NCBI GenBank assembly: GCA_965224045.1
Contig: CBDCYD010000014.1
Coordinates: forward strand, 577,283-641,282
Length of the DNA stretch: 64,000 bases
Direction: 5' to 3'
DNA from: Tectiglobus sp965224045
GTDB taxonomy: Bacteria > Pseudomonadota > Alphaproteobacteria > Rhizobiales > Hyphomicrobiaceae
Shown: piece by piece, positions 1 through 8,941 of the stretch
Numbering within the stretch: the first letter of the stretch is position 1
Layout of the letters: the number at the start of each line of letters is the position of its first letter
Made by a program: the position numbers and the translations under genes
The notes under the pieces: generated by a model
Told to the model about the DNA's origin: nothing
What the model saw: only the letters and a program-made list of their open reading frames with translations
The model's database searches: none

Positions 1-1
1 T

Positions 2-223
2 TCCGGCGGTGAGTTTCGCGCGCCGATGGCGATAGCGGTGATCGGCGGGCTGATCTCGTCGACCGTGCTGTCGCTGCTGTTCGTGCCGGCCGTGTTCGTG
101 TTGATGGACGATGTCGGCAAGGGGTTTTGGTGGATCTTCGGCCGCTTCATCGGGCCCAAAGATGAGCCTGACACGGGCCTGTCCGTCACCAATTCGCCCG
201 AGAGCGTGCGCCCGGCGGAATAA
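2..223 (+). CDS. RND multidrug efflux permease, C-terminal fragment
   Basis: The reading frame is open at the left edge of the window, so only the last 73 residues are present. They include the motif RAPMAIAVIGGLISST followed by a hydrophobic stretch ending FVPAVFVLMDD. This is the typical last transmembrane helix of AcrB/MexF-type resistance-nodulation-division inner-membrane permeases, which export drugs using the proton gradient. The tail after it (about 35 residues) is hydrophilic and should be cytoplasmic. The membrane-fusion partner would lie outside the window. The family is clear; the substrate cannot be inferred. Confidence 0.85.
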   Translation, partial: SGGEFRAPMAIAVIGGLISSTVLSLLFVPAVFVLMDDVGKGFWWIFGRFIGPKDEPDTGLSVTNSPESVRPAE

Positions 224-303
224 CGGTTTCAGTCAATCGAAGTTTGGTCATTCTCCGTGCGCGGCCTAAACTGTTTTTCAGTATTGAATGCAGGAGACGC
301 GTC

Positions 304-1326
304 ATGTTCGATCCCAAGCAACTTCTCGAGATGCTGGTCAGAGGGGCGCAGGCCCCGGCCGCTCAACCGCAGGCACCGTCCAACGTGAACAGCGACATCA
401 GTGACCTGTTGCGCCAGTTCACACAGGGCGGACCGGCTAGCGCGCAAGCCTCGGCACCAAGGGTAACGTCGAGTGGACAGTCGGGCAGCCAGTCGGGCGG
501 GCGGTCATCGTCGCCGTTCGGCGGGAGCAACCTCGATGATTTGCTCGGTGAACTGAAGCGCCGCGCCGGCAGTGCGCGAGACACCGCGGGCGATGCCTTC
601 GGACAGGCCACGGATGGCGTGCGCGAAGGGGCAGGCAAGATCGGCGAGGCGACGGGACTTGATGACATTATCGGCAAGATGAGCGGCGGGCGTTCGCCCG
701 AGGAAGTGCTCGAACAGGTCCAGGAATACATGCGCGAGAACAAGCTCGAAGCCGGCGCCATTCTCGGTGGATTGGGTGCTCTCATTCTTGGCACGCAGAC
801 CGGGCGGTCGATCGCGGTCGGCGCAGCCAAGCTCGGCGCGTTGGCCCTGATCGGCGGTCTCGCCTACAAGGCCTATCAGAACTACCAAGAGGGCCGACCG
901 CTGATCACCGAGCGTTCGACGCTGCCCGAGCCCGCACCTTCAGGTTCCGGATTCGATGAAGCATCCATCAGCAACGAGGCGACGATTTCATACATCCGAG
1001 CAATGATCACCGCGGCGGCGGCGGACGGGCGGCTCGATGCCAACGAGCAGCAGCGGATTATCGGCAGCCTGAAGGATCAGGGGCTCGATGCCGGTGCCGA
1101 AGAGTTCCTGGCGCGAGAACTCAACAATCCGGCGAGCATCGAAAGCCTTGTGCGAAGTGCGTCGAGCCCGCAGGAGAAAATCCAGCTCTACACGGCGGCG
1201 CGGATTGCCATCGAACCGGACACGGCGGCCGAGCAGAATTTCCTCGCGATCCTGGCCAATGATCTCGGTCTCGATCCGGAACTCGTCCAGCACGTCAATG
1301 CTTCCGCGCGTAGTGCTGCTGCCTAA
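304..1326 (+). CDS. DUF533 / TerB-like inner-membrane protein
   Basis: A 340-residue protein of the DUF533 (YebE-like) family. The N-terminal third is low-complexity (Gln/Ala/Ser/Gly-rich). A glycine/alanine-rich hydrophobic segment at about residues 150-190 looks like a membrane anchor. The last 100 residues (IRAMITAAAADGRLDANEQQ) resemble the TerB/DUF533 all-helical fold with an acidic, possibly metal-binding loop. The ATG at 304 is chosen because GGAG lies just upstream; a longer in-frame start at 244 lacks support. Function is unknown. A strong intrinsic terminator follows, so it is probably monocistronic. Confidence 0.8.
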   Translation: MFDPKQLLEMLVRGAQAPAAQPQAPSNVNSDISDLLRQFTQGGPASAQASAPRVTSSGQSGSQSGGRSSSPFGGSNLDDLLGELKRRAGSARDTAGDAFGQATDGVREGAGKIGEATGLDDIIGKMSGGRSPEEVLEQVQEYMRENKLEAGAILGGLGALILGTQTGRSIAVGAAKLGALALIGGLAYKAYQNYQEGRPLITERSTLPEPAPSGSGFDEASISNEATISYIRAMITAAAADGRLDANEQQRIIGSLKDQGLDAGAEEFLARELNNPASIESLVRSASSPQEKIQLYTAARIAIEPDTAAEQNFLAILANDLGLDPELVQHVNASARSAAA

Positions 1327-1375
1327 CGCGGAACTTGCCTGTCACGCCGTCTGATTGAGGCGTCGCAAGACCCAC

Positions 1376-1418
1376 GCCCGACCGGGATCATCCGACGATT
1401 CCGGTCGGGCATTTTTTG
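1376..1418 (+). terminator. Rho-independent terminator after the DUF533 gene
   Basis: GCCCGACCGG (1376-1385) pairs perfectly with CCGGTCGGGC (1401-1410) and is followed by ATTTTTTG. The ten-pair GC-rich stem and T-run make this a textbook intrinsic terminator. Confidence 0.9.
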
Positions 1419-1681
1419 TTCACGGCCTGGCCGAGTTGCGTCGGCTGTCTCCGGCCGATGCCCATTGACGTCGCGAAAGCTATCGAGATTCCCGCTTTGA
1501 TGTCGTTTTCTGGCATGCACGTCCGGGCGCAATTGGATTAGCTGCGAAATTGACGATCGTGCTCTCTTGCGCGCTGCGGGCGGTCTCGGCATATCGCTTG
1601 CGGTGTGAGAGCGCATGTTTTCCTTTTTGGATGGGCGCAGATATGAAACCGGATCCTTGGCCGCAGGCCGCTTCGCAATCC

Positions 1682-3031
1682 ATGTCGCCGCGCCGCAAGA
1701 TCCGCCCGTATGCCGTTCCGCCCCATCCGGGCTTCGATGCCGGGCATGCTGCACTGCAGGACTGGTCACGGCAAAAATCGGCGGCGCTCAATCAATATGT
1801 GATCGGATTTGGCAATCTGGTCGAGGTCGAGTGGAGACAAGCGGGCCTCGCGGCGCCCGATCTGGAGCGCATGCGCAGCTATCGCGTCGCCCGGATCAAG
1901 GCCGAACTCGCGCGGGCGGATCTCGGTGGCATCTGCCTCTACGATCCGCTCAACGTGCGCTATGCGACCGACACGACCAACATGCAAATCTGGGTGATGC
2001 ACAATCCGGTGCGGGCGGCGTTCATTGCGGCCGATGGGCCCGTCATCCTGTTCGATTATCACAACTGCCAGCATCTCTCGGATTGTTCGAATGCGGTCGA
2101 CGAAGTGCGGCCGGGGACGAGCTGGTTTTATTTCACCAGCGGCGGGCGGGCTGATGAAATGGCACGCAAGTGGGCCGGGGATATCGGCTCCCTCGTCAGG
2201 GAACATTGCGGGGGAAACCGCCGGATTGCTTTCGATCAGATCGATAGCCACGGAATTCCGCCGCTGTTAGAGCTCGGCATCGAAGTGGTTTACGGCGAAG
2301 GCGTCATGGAGCAGGCCCGGTCGATCAAGAGCGAGGACGAAATTCTCGCAATGCGCCGGTCGATCCATGCCTGCGAGGCTGCGATGGGGGTGATGGAAGA
2401 GACGCTCAGGCCGGGTATGACGGAGAACGATCTGTGGGCGGTCCTGCACGCCGAGAACATTCGCCGCGGTGGTGAATGGATCGAGACGCGGCTACTGACG
2501 TCCGGGCCGCGGACCAATCCCTGGTTCCAGGAGTCGTCGGCTCGCGCGATCGAGCCCGGGGACATCGTCGCGTTCGATACCGATCTCGTCGGGCCTTACG
2601 GCTATTGCTGCGATATCTCGCGAACCTGGCTGGCCGGCGATGGTGAGGCGAGCAGTGAACAGCGCCGGCTCTATCAGATGGCGGTCGAGCAAATTCTCAC
2701 GAACCAGGAACTGCTCCGGCCCGGGGCCAGCTTTCGTGAGCTTTCCATGGCGGCGCGCAGCTTGCCAGACGACTATCTTCCCAACCGCTATTCGTGCCTC
2801 TTTCACGGTGTCGGCATGTGCGATGAATATCCCTACATCCCATATGCCTCGGACTTCGAAGCCGGCGGGTATGACGGCATATTGCAGCCCGGTATGGTGG
2901 TGTGCGTGGAGTCCTACGTCGGCCGGCTTGGCGGTGATGAGGGCGTCAAGCTCGAAGACCAGTTTCTGATTACGGAGACGGGGTTCGAGCAGCTCTCAAC
3001 CTACCATTTTGACGAGCGGCTCTGCGGGTAA
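1682..3031 (+). CDS. dddP: DMSP lyase, DddP-type (M24 metallopeptidase fold)
   Basis: DddP cleaves dimethylsulfoniopropionate to dimethyl sulfide and acrylate with an M24-fold dimetal site. The protein carries YATDTTNMQIW, RRGGEWIETRLLTSGPR and FDTDLVG...CDISRTW, all close to marine DddP as I recall it. With this start (449 aa; DddP is about 447) the predicted ligands are D299, D301, D311, H375, E410 and E425. Each is offset by exactly 4 from the Ruegeria lacuscaerulensis ligands I remember (D295, D297, D307, H371, E406, E421). The proposed catalytic Asp (D377 there) is D381 here in HGVGMCDEYP. In-frame ATGs at 1631 and 1643 and an upstream start at 1550 are possible; 1682 matches family length best. 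Creatinase is unlikely because that relative has lost the metal ligands. Related substrates cannot be excluded. Confidence 0.82.
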   Translation: MSPRRKIRPYAVPPHPGFDAGHAALQDWSRQKSAALNQYVIGFGNLVEVEWRQAGLAAPDLERMRSYRVARIKAELARADLGGICLYDPLNVRYATDTTNMQIWVMHNPVRAAFIAADGPVILFDYHNCQHLSDCSNAVDEVRPGTSWFYFTSGGRADEMARKWAGDIGSLVREHCGGNRRIAFDQIDSHGIPPLLELGIEVVYGEGVMEQARSIKSEDEILAMRRSIHACEAAMGVMEETLRPGMTENDLWAVLHAENIRRGGEWIETRLLTSGPRTNPWFQESSARAIEPGDIVAFDTDLVGPYGYCCDISRTWLAGDGEASSEQRRLYQMAVEQILTNQELLRPGASFRELSMAARSLPDDYLPNRYSCLFHGVGMCDEYPYIPYASDFEAGGYDGILQPGMVVCVESYVGRLGGDEGVKLEDQFLITETGFEQLSTYHFDERLCG

Positions 3032-3290
3032 CCGCTTTCGATGACGTCCGTTCGGTCAGGAGGTGGCAATAGTGCAGAGGCAAGGGCGACGAACGGGCCG
3101 GCGCGCGGGTGGACGTTCCGAAACCGATGTCAACGCCGCGCCGGCATACATCAATTCGTCGATGAAGCGCTGCGTGATTTCGTTGCGCGCCGCAAGCAGG
3201 AGTTGCCGGATGCCTGGTGCTGATTGGACGGGACGGTGAATTCAGTTTGCAGTGCGCGGCAGTGATTCAGAGCCCGGGGAAGGATGTTTG

Positions 3291-5711
3291 ATGCAGTCAC
3301 ATGCAAAGGTTGTTGTTATCGGGGGTGGCGTCGTCGGGTGCTCGATCCTGTTCCATCTGGCGAAGTACGGCTGGAAGGATGTCGTGCTTCTCGAACGCAA
3401 CGAGCTGACGTCGGGATCATCGTGGCATGCCGCCGGCCAAATCCACACGATCTCTTCAGACCCCAACATTTCGCGGCTGCAGGGCTACACGATCAATCTC
3501 TACAAGGAGATCGAGAAGACGTCGGGGCAGGATATCGGACTGCATGCGACCGGTGGATTTTACCTCGCCTCGACACAGGACTGGTACGACTACCTCAAGC
3601 GCGAACGCTCGAAAGCGCGCTATATGGGGCTCGACCAGGAGTTCATCAGCGTCGAGGAAGCCGCGCGCCGGCATCCGCTGATCGATCCTAGGCACTACAT
3701 CGCGGCGCTCTGGGACCCGCTCGACGGGGACATTGACCCCTCGGGCGTGACCTATGCCTACGCCAAGTCCGCACGGGTGCACGGTGCCAGCTATGAAACG
3801 CACACGCCGGTTGTCGAAACCAACCAACGTCCGGACGGGACCTGGGATGTCGTCACGCCAAAAGGCACCGTCAACGCTGAAATGGTCGTCAACGCCGGCG
3901 GGTTGTGGGCGCGGGAAGTCGGGCAACTGGCCGGCCTCAATCTCCCGGTGCAGCCAATGGAGCACCATTACCTGATTACCGAGGACATTCCCGAAATCGT
4001 CGAGCGCATGAAGAGCGGCGAACGGTTGCCCGCCGGCATCGACTACGAAGGCAACATGTACTTTCGCCAGGAGCGCAACGGCATGCTGCTCGGCACGTAT
4101 GAACCGCTGTCGACACCGTGGAAGGTGGACGGTACGCCACAGGATTTTGGGCACGAGCTGCTGGCACCGGACGTTGAGCGCATTGCCGATCGGCTCGAGC
4201 TCGGTTTCGAGCGCATTCCGGCGCTCGCGCGGGCGGGTATCAAAAACATGATCAACGGGCCGTTCACGTTCGGCCCGGACGGCAATCCGATGATCGGGCC
4301 GGTGCCGGGCGTAAAGAATTACTGGGTTGCGGTCGGGGTGATGGCGGGGTTCTGCCAGGCTGGCGGTGTCGGCTTGTGCATGGCGGAATGGATGATGGAC
4401 GGCGAGCCATCCATCGACGTCTGGGCGATGGATGTGGCGCGGTTCGGTGATTTCGCAACACCTGACTGGGGCACGGTCAAGTCGTCGGAAAACTATGAGC
4501 GTCGCTTTGTCATGACGTTCCCGAACGAAACGCTGCCCAAAGGCCGGCGGCAAAAGACGACGGCGCTCTATGATCGGCTCGTTGCCAAGGGCGCGGTGAT
4601 GGACCAGTCTTTCGGGCTGGAGCACGCGCTTTGGTTCGCCGACGGTCCGGCGGACGCCCACGAAGAGCCGACATTCCGACGATCCAGGGCGCACGACTAT
4701 GTGCGCCGTGAGGTGAAGGCCGTGCGCGAAGCGGTCGGTTGCGTTGAAATCGCCAACTACGCCAAGCACAGTTTCAGCGGTGCCGGCGCCCGTGCGTATC
4801 TCGATTATGTGCTTGCCGGCCGGATGCCTGGGGCCGGGCGGTTGGCCCTGACGCCAATGCTGACGGCCAAAGGAAAGCTTTACGGTGATCTCACGGTTGC
4901 CTGCCTTGATGGCGAGCACTTCCTGGTGGTTGGGTCAGGAGCGATGCAGGAAGCACATCGGCGCTGGTTCGAGCAGCATTTGCCCGCGGTTGGTGTGGCC
5001 TACGAAAATGTTTCAGACGCTTATCACGGGATTGCGATCTCGGGGCCGAAGTCGCGCGAACTCCTGGCCCGGATCTGCCGCGATGATGTATCGGCGGAGG
5101 CCTTCAAGTTCCGCGACGTACGCAGGGCGTTCGTTGCCGGTTTGCCGGCCATCGTGGCACGCCTGTCGTTCTCGGGAGAACTTGGCTACGAAATCTACGT
5201 CGCTCCGCAGTTCCAGCTGCGCCTTGCCGAAGGTATCGAGGAAGCTGGCGCCGACCTCGGTCTCAGGTGGTATGGCGGGCGGGCATTGATGAGCCTGCGA
5301 CTCGAAAAGGGCTGGGGCGCTTGGACGCTCGATTATTGTCCGGATTTTTCGGCCGTTGAAAGCGGGCTCGATGCGTTCATCGACTGGGACAAGGATTTCA
5401 TCGGCAAGGAAGCAGCCGCAAAAGAGCGTGAGGCCGGAGCGAAATCCAGACTCGTTACCATGGTGGTCGATACCGACGGTATCGATGTCAGCAACGACGA
5501 GGCGATCCTGAGCGAAGGTGAAGCTGTCGGCTATGTGACGTCAGGCGGATATGCCCACACCGTCGGTAAATCGGTCGCGCTCGGATATCTCCCGGCGCCG
5601 TTGGCGATCGGCGGCCAGCGCGTGCAGGTCGAAATCAACGGGGTAATGTATCAGGCGCAAGTGCAGAACCAGCCACTGTACGATTCCAACGGCGGGCGCA
5701 TGCGCTCGTGA
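3291..5711 (+). CDS. FAD-dependent dehydrogenase with GcvT domain (dimethylglycine/sarcosine dehydrogenase-like)
   Basis: An 806-residue two-part enzyme. The N-terminal half is a DAO-type FAD oxidoreductase: the dinucleotide motif GGGVVG is at residues 11-16 and SGSSWHAAGQ follows, where H46 corresponds to the His that covalently holds FAD in dimethylglycine/sarcosine dehydrogenases. An FAO_M linker and a C-terminal GcvT plus GcvT_C aminomethyltransferase part (from about 430) complete the layout. Family members oxidatively N-demethylate methylated glycines and pass the one-carbon unit to tetrahydrofolate. It is too long and FAD-containing to be DmdA, although DmdA shares the GcvT fold. The start has GGGGAAGGA about 7 nt upstream. 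It lies 260 bp behind dddP on the same strand, suggesting methylated-osmolyte catabolism. The exact substrate is not resolved. Confidence 0.85.
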   Translation: MQSHAKVVVIGGGVVGCSILFHLAKYGWKDVVLLERNELTSGSSWHAAGQIHTISSDPNISRLQGYTINLYKEIEKTSGQDIGLHATGGFYLASTQDWYDYLKRERSKARYMGLDQEFISVEEAARRHPLIDPRHYIAALWDPLDGDIDPSGVTYAYAKSARVHGASYETHTPVVETNQRPDGTWDVVTPKGTVNAEMVVNAGGLWAREVGQLAGLNLPVQPMEHHYLITEDIPEIVERMKSGERLPAGIDYEGNMYFRQERNGMLLGTYEPLSTPWKVDGTPQDFGHELLAPDVERIADRLELGFERIPALARAGIKNMINGPFTFGPDGNPMIGPVPGVKNYWVAVGVMAGFCQAGGVGLCMAEWMMDGEPSIDVWAMDVARFGDFATPDWGTVKSSENYERRFVMTFPNETLPKGRRQKTTALYDRLVAKGAVMDQSFGLEHALWFADGPADAHEEPTFRRSRAHDYVRREVKAVREAVGCVEIANYAKHSFSGAGARAYLDYVLAGRMPGAGRLALTPMLTAKGKLYGDLTVACLDGEHFLVVGSGAMQEAHRRWFEQHLPAVGVAYENVSDAYHGIAISGPKSRELLARICRDDVSAEAFKFRDVRRAFVAGLPAIVARLSFSGELGYEIYVAPQFQLRLAEGIEEAGADLGLRWYGGRALMSLRLEKGWGAWTLDYCPDFSAVESGLDAFIDWDKDFIGKEAAAKEREAGAKSRLVTMVVDTDGIDVSNDEAILSEGEAVGYVTSGGYAHTVGKSVALGYLPAPLAIGGQRVQVEINGVMYQAQVQNQPLYDSNGGRMRS

Positions 5712-5727
5712 CAACTGGCCACCCGGG

Positions 5728-7038
5728 TCACGCCATCAGGCGCGGCAGGAACAGGACGATCTCGGGGAAGATGATCAAAAGCGCCAACGTTATGGCGTCA
5801 AGCAGCAGGAACGGCCAGACGCCCGTGAACACGTCCTCCAGCGTCAGCGGAACAGGTGATGCACTGCGCACGACATAAACGTTGAGGCCGACAGGCGGCG
5901 TGATCAACGAGATTTCGGCCAGCTTGATGGCGATGACGCCGAGCCAGACGGGGTCGTAGCCGACACCGGTCATTATCGGGAACATCACCGGCAGGGTCAT
6001 GACCATGATCGCGATCGGGTCGATGAGCATGCCGAGGACGAGGTAGATCGCGGCGAATGCTAGGAGGTACATGTAGGGTGGCAGGCCGAGACCCAAAAGC
6101 CAGCCCGAGATTTCCGCGATCAGGCCGGTGTAGGTCAGAAAGCGGGCCAGCACGATGCCGCCGATCACGATGATAAAGATCGTTGTCGTCGTCGTGCCTG
6201 CTTCCTTGAAAGTATCAACGAGCATTCGGGTATTTATGCGGCCCTTGGCGAGGACGATCAGGAATGCGCCGAAGGCGCCGACCGCGCCGGCGTAGGTCGG
6301 AATGAAGAAACCGGTGTAAATGCCGCCGATGACAAGGACGAAAAGAAACCCGATGCCCCATACGCCGGCGAGCGAGCGCCACTTCTCGGCTGTGGTGACG
6401 CGGATGTCGGAAAGCGGCGCCAGCGAGGGGCGGGCGCGCACGATGAAGTAGATGCCGGCCATGTAGATGGCGGCCGACAGCAGGCCGGGGATCAACCCGG
6501 CGACGAGGAGACGGGCGACAGACTGTTCGGTGATGACCGCATAGATGACCATCAGGATGCTCGGCGGGATCAGCGAGGCGAGCGTGCCGGATGCTGCGAT
6601 GCAGCCGGCGCTCAGGCGCTTGTCGTAGCCGAAGCGCGTCATTTCGGGCATCGCCATGCGCGTGAAGACCGCGGCATTGACGATGGTCGAGCCGCAGGCT
6701 GCGCCGAAGGCGGCGGAGGCGAGGGTGGTCGCCATCGCCAGGCCACCGTGCAGACGGCCGAGCCAATTGTAGGCGGCGCGGTAAAGGTCTGACGTGAGGC
6801 CGGCCTGGTTGGACAGTGCGCCCATCAGGATGAACAGCGGAATCACGGCGAGCGTGAACGAGTTGGTGGTGCTGAACGGGATAGTCGCCAGTTGCGCGAA
6901 GGCGGCGTCGGGGCCGATGGTGAGGTACATTCCGAGCAGGCCGCCAAGGCCGAGCGCGACACCAATGTGGACGCCGATGGCAAGCATCACGAACAACGCG
7001 ATAAAGACGATGACGCCTGTGGTGGCCGGGTCGAGCAC
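5728..7038 (-). CDS. dctM: TRAP transporter large permease (DctM type)
   Basis: A 436-residue, very hydrophobic protein with about 12 membrane segments, matching the DctM subunit that forms the sodium-coupled transport channel of TRAP importers. The start is a GTG with GAGGTG upstream. It follows the DctQ gene by 12 bp and is the last gene of a dctP-dctQ-dctM operon read leftwards. It converges on the FAD-GcvT gene with a 16-bp gap, and no clear terminator is visible between them. The substrate, likely an organic acid or osmolyte given the neighbours, is an inference from context only. Confidence 0.92.
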   Translation of the reverse strand: MLDPATTGVIVFIALFVMLAIGVHIGVALGLGGLLGMYLTIGPDAAFAQLATIPFSTTNSFTLAVIPLFILMGALSNQAGLTSDLYRAAYNWLGRLHGGLAMATTLASAAFGAACGSTIVNAAVFTRMAMPEMTRFGYDKRLSAGCIAASGTLASLIPPSILMVIYAVITEQSVARLLVAGLIPGLLSAAIYMAGIYFIVRARPSLAPLSDIRVTTAEKWRSLAGVWGIGFLFVLVIGGIYTGFFIPTYAGAVGAFGAFLIVLAKGRINTRMLVDTFKEAGTTTTTIFIIVIGGIVLARFLTYTGLIAEISGWLLGLGLPPYMYLLAFAAIYLVLGMLIDPIAIMVMTLPVMFPIMTGVGYDPVWLGVIAIKLAEISLITPPVGLNVYVVRSASPVPLTLEDVFTGVWPFLLLDAITLALLIIFPEIVLFLPRLMA

Positions 7039-7050
7039 TAAGCTGCACCT

Positions 7051-7641
7051 CTAAGTGTTCTTGTCCGGTGTCCGGTCCGGCCGGTCGATATCGGTGTTGA
7101 GACCCTCAAGTGCGACTTCGGGTATGCCGTCGCTTGCGGACTTCAACGGCGCTCCGGTTCGAATGCGGTCCGCGTCTTCAATGACGTCGATGACGAGGCG
7201 GACGATCAGTAGTGCTGTTCCGGCAGCCAGAATGATGCGGGCGGGATAGAGCGGAAAGCGGATCAGGCCGACCGTCGCCTCGTTCAGCTCGATGCTCAGC
7301 AGTGCTTCGTTGACCGCCTGCCAGAGCAAGAGCGAGAAAAAGAGGAGTGCGGCGAGGCCTGCACAGACATCCATGACGGCCTGCGTGCGTGGTCCCATGC
7401 GGGTGTACAGCAGTTCGACGCGAATATGGCTGCGCTGGATTTGTGCGTAGGCAAGAGCGCCGAAGACGATCAGTACCATCGTGCTTTCGGTGAGTTCGCG
7501 GGCGCCCGGCAGCGGCGCTTTGAGAACCTGCGTTCCGATGACGTCGCCGACGCCGAGAAACATCGACATCAGGAGGCCGACACCACCGATCAGCAGGATT
7601 ATCAGGGCCAGTCGTTCAAGGATTTTTGCGAAGGCGTTCAC
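7051..7641 (-). CDS. dctQ: TRAP transporter small permease (DctQ type)
   Basis: A 196-residue protein with four predicted membrane segments, the usual DctQ architecture, which bridges the periplasmic binding protein and DctM. The start is a GTG. About 60 residues of hydrophilic C-terminal tail follow the last helix, somewhat longer than usual for DctQ. It sits between dctP (118 bp upstream, with an intercistronic hairpin) and dctM (12 bp downstream). Confidence 0.88.
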   Translation of the reverse strand: MNAFAKILERLALIILLIGGVGLLMSMFLGVGDVIGTQVLKAPLPGARELTESTMVLIVFGALAYAQIQRSHIRVELLYTRMGPRTQAVMDVCAGLAALLFFSLLLWQAVNEALLSIELNEATVGLIRFPLYPARIILAAGTALLIVRLVIDVIEDADRIRTGAPLKSASDGIPEVALEGLNTDIDRPDRTPDKNT

Positions 7642-7700
7642 AGGTACAATCGCGATGATGGCAAATGGCTTGGCAGGCAGTTGCGATGGCCAAAGTGATC

Positions 7701-7730
7701 GCGCGGCACCGGGCCGAGCCGGTGCCGCGC
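7701..7730 (-). promoter_or_regulatory. Intercistronic hairpin between dctP and dctQ
   Basis: GCGCGGCACCGG (7701-7712) and CCGGTGCCGCGC (7719-7730) form a perfect 12-pair stem with a 6-nt loop, lying between dctP and dctQ. There is no T-run, so a mRNA-stabilising or processing hairpin that keeps binding-protein mRNA more abundant than permease mRNA is more likely than full termination. Confidence 0.6.
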
Positions 7731-7759
7731 CGCAAGTCAGGTGGCAGACTTGGCCAGGT

Positions 7760-8776
7760 CTACATCATCGACTTCCAGAACTTCGCGACTTCTTCCGCCT
7801 TGTCGCCGTTGCCGACTTTCTTCATCGAGTCGACCCAACCCTGAAGAAGGTCGGGTGCCATCTTGCGCCACTTTTCCATTTCGCCCGGCTTGAATGGCTT
7901 GAACACGGCACCCTTGGCTTCGGCGTCCTTCTGCGCCTTCTTTTCAGCGGCGTCGATCCAGGAAATGTATTCCTTGCCGGACTTTATGCCTTCTTCGACC
8001 ATGATCTTCTTGATGTCGTCCGGCAGTTTGGCCCACGTGCGCTTGCCGATGACGATCAGATGACCGGTGATCGACATGATCGGACCACAGCTGTACTTGC
8101 CCGGCTCATAGAGGCGGTTCGACAGGATGTTGCCGCGGTTGAGGAATGAATAGTCGAGCGAGCCGCGCTGCAGGGCCTCGTAGACGGCGCCAACGCCAAC
8201 GGATACCGGTACAGCGCCAATCGCACTGTGCAGTTTCGGAATGTCGGCGCCGAAGCTGCGGATCTTTTTGCCTTTGAGGCCGGCAACGTTATCGCAGTTC
8301 GGGTCCTTGCCGGTCAGGTAGTACTCACCTAGCGGTTGGTGGAACAGGAACTGAATGTTGTGCTTGTCCAACTCCTCTTTGAAGACCGGCAGTTTTTTGT
8401 ATGAAGCAGCCGAGATCTCCATCGCCTGCTTGGGCGAATTGAAGATGAAGGGGATCTGGTAGGCCTTCCAGAACAGCAGGCGGTCGGCATAGTAGCCGGG
8501 TACAACCGATGCCATGTCGATGGCACCGCGGCCGGCGAGCGGCATTAGTTCGTTGCCCTTGCCGAGGCCGCCGGCGAACGTGATATCGATCTTGACCCGA
8601 CCGTTGGTCGCTTTCTCGACGTTCTTGGCATAGTCCTTTTCGACCTGCACGAACGGGCTGTTGCCAAGGTAATGGCCCCACCGCAGTTTGAATTCCTGTG
8701 CGCTAGCGCTACCGGCAATGACAAGCGCGCCGACAAGGCCGGTTACGCCGAGCAGAAACAGTTGTCGATTTGGCAT
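7760..8776 (-). CDS. dctP: TRAP transporter substrate-binding protein (DctP type)
   Basis: A 338-residue periplasmic receptor. A Sec signal peptide ends at about GSASAQ (residue 27). The mature part has the DctP fold, including the segment GLKGKKIRSFG, where the conserved Arg normally salt-bridges a substrate carboxylate. The start ATG has a strong AAAGGAGT Shine-Dalgarno. It is the first gene of the TRAP operon. A carboxylated ligand is expected for the family; DMSP, betaines or their breakdown acids would fit the neighbours but are not shown. Confidence 0.9.
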   Translation of the reverse strand: MPNRQLFLLGVTGLVGALVIAGSASAQEFKLRWGHYLGNSPFVQVEKDYAKNVEKATNGRVKIDITFAGGLGKGNELMPLAGRGAIDMASVVPGYYADRLLFWKAYQIPFIFNSPKQAMEISAASYKKLPVFKEELDKHNIQFLFHQPLGEYYLTGKDPNCDNVAGLKGKKIRSFGADIPKLHSAIGAVPVSVGVGAVYEALQRGSLDYSFLNRGNILSNRLYEPGKYSCGPIMSITGHLIVIGKRTWAKLPDDIKKIMVEEGIKSGKEYISWIDAAEKKAQKDAEAKGAVFKPFKPGEMEKWRKMAPDLLQGWVDSMKKVGNGDKAEEVAKFWKSMM

Positions 8777-8941
8777 TGGATACTCCTTTGGCCAGCACCA
8801 GGCAGCTCAGCTGCAGTTCGGTCGAGTGCTCTTGCCACCTTGGATGAAATGAATTTCATCGAGCATGCGAACGATAACACCGGGAATGGGGGTGGTCCAC
8901 AATGGGTGGTGCTCCGGGGCAAGTTCCGGTGCCGCCATCTC

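Noticed and set aside
1682..3031. Creatinase or Xaa-Pro dipeptidase assignment for dddP
   Set aside because: All metal ligands are kept (unlike creatinase) and the surrounding motifs follow DddP.
3041..3223. A 60-residue frame between dddP and the FAD-GcvT gene
   Set aside because: No domain, weak ribosome site and composition like non-coding DNA.
3456..4919. A 487-codon minus-strand frame
   Set aside because: Lies wholly within the FAD-GcvT gene; Arg/His/Pro-rich shadow composition and no domain.
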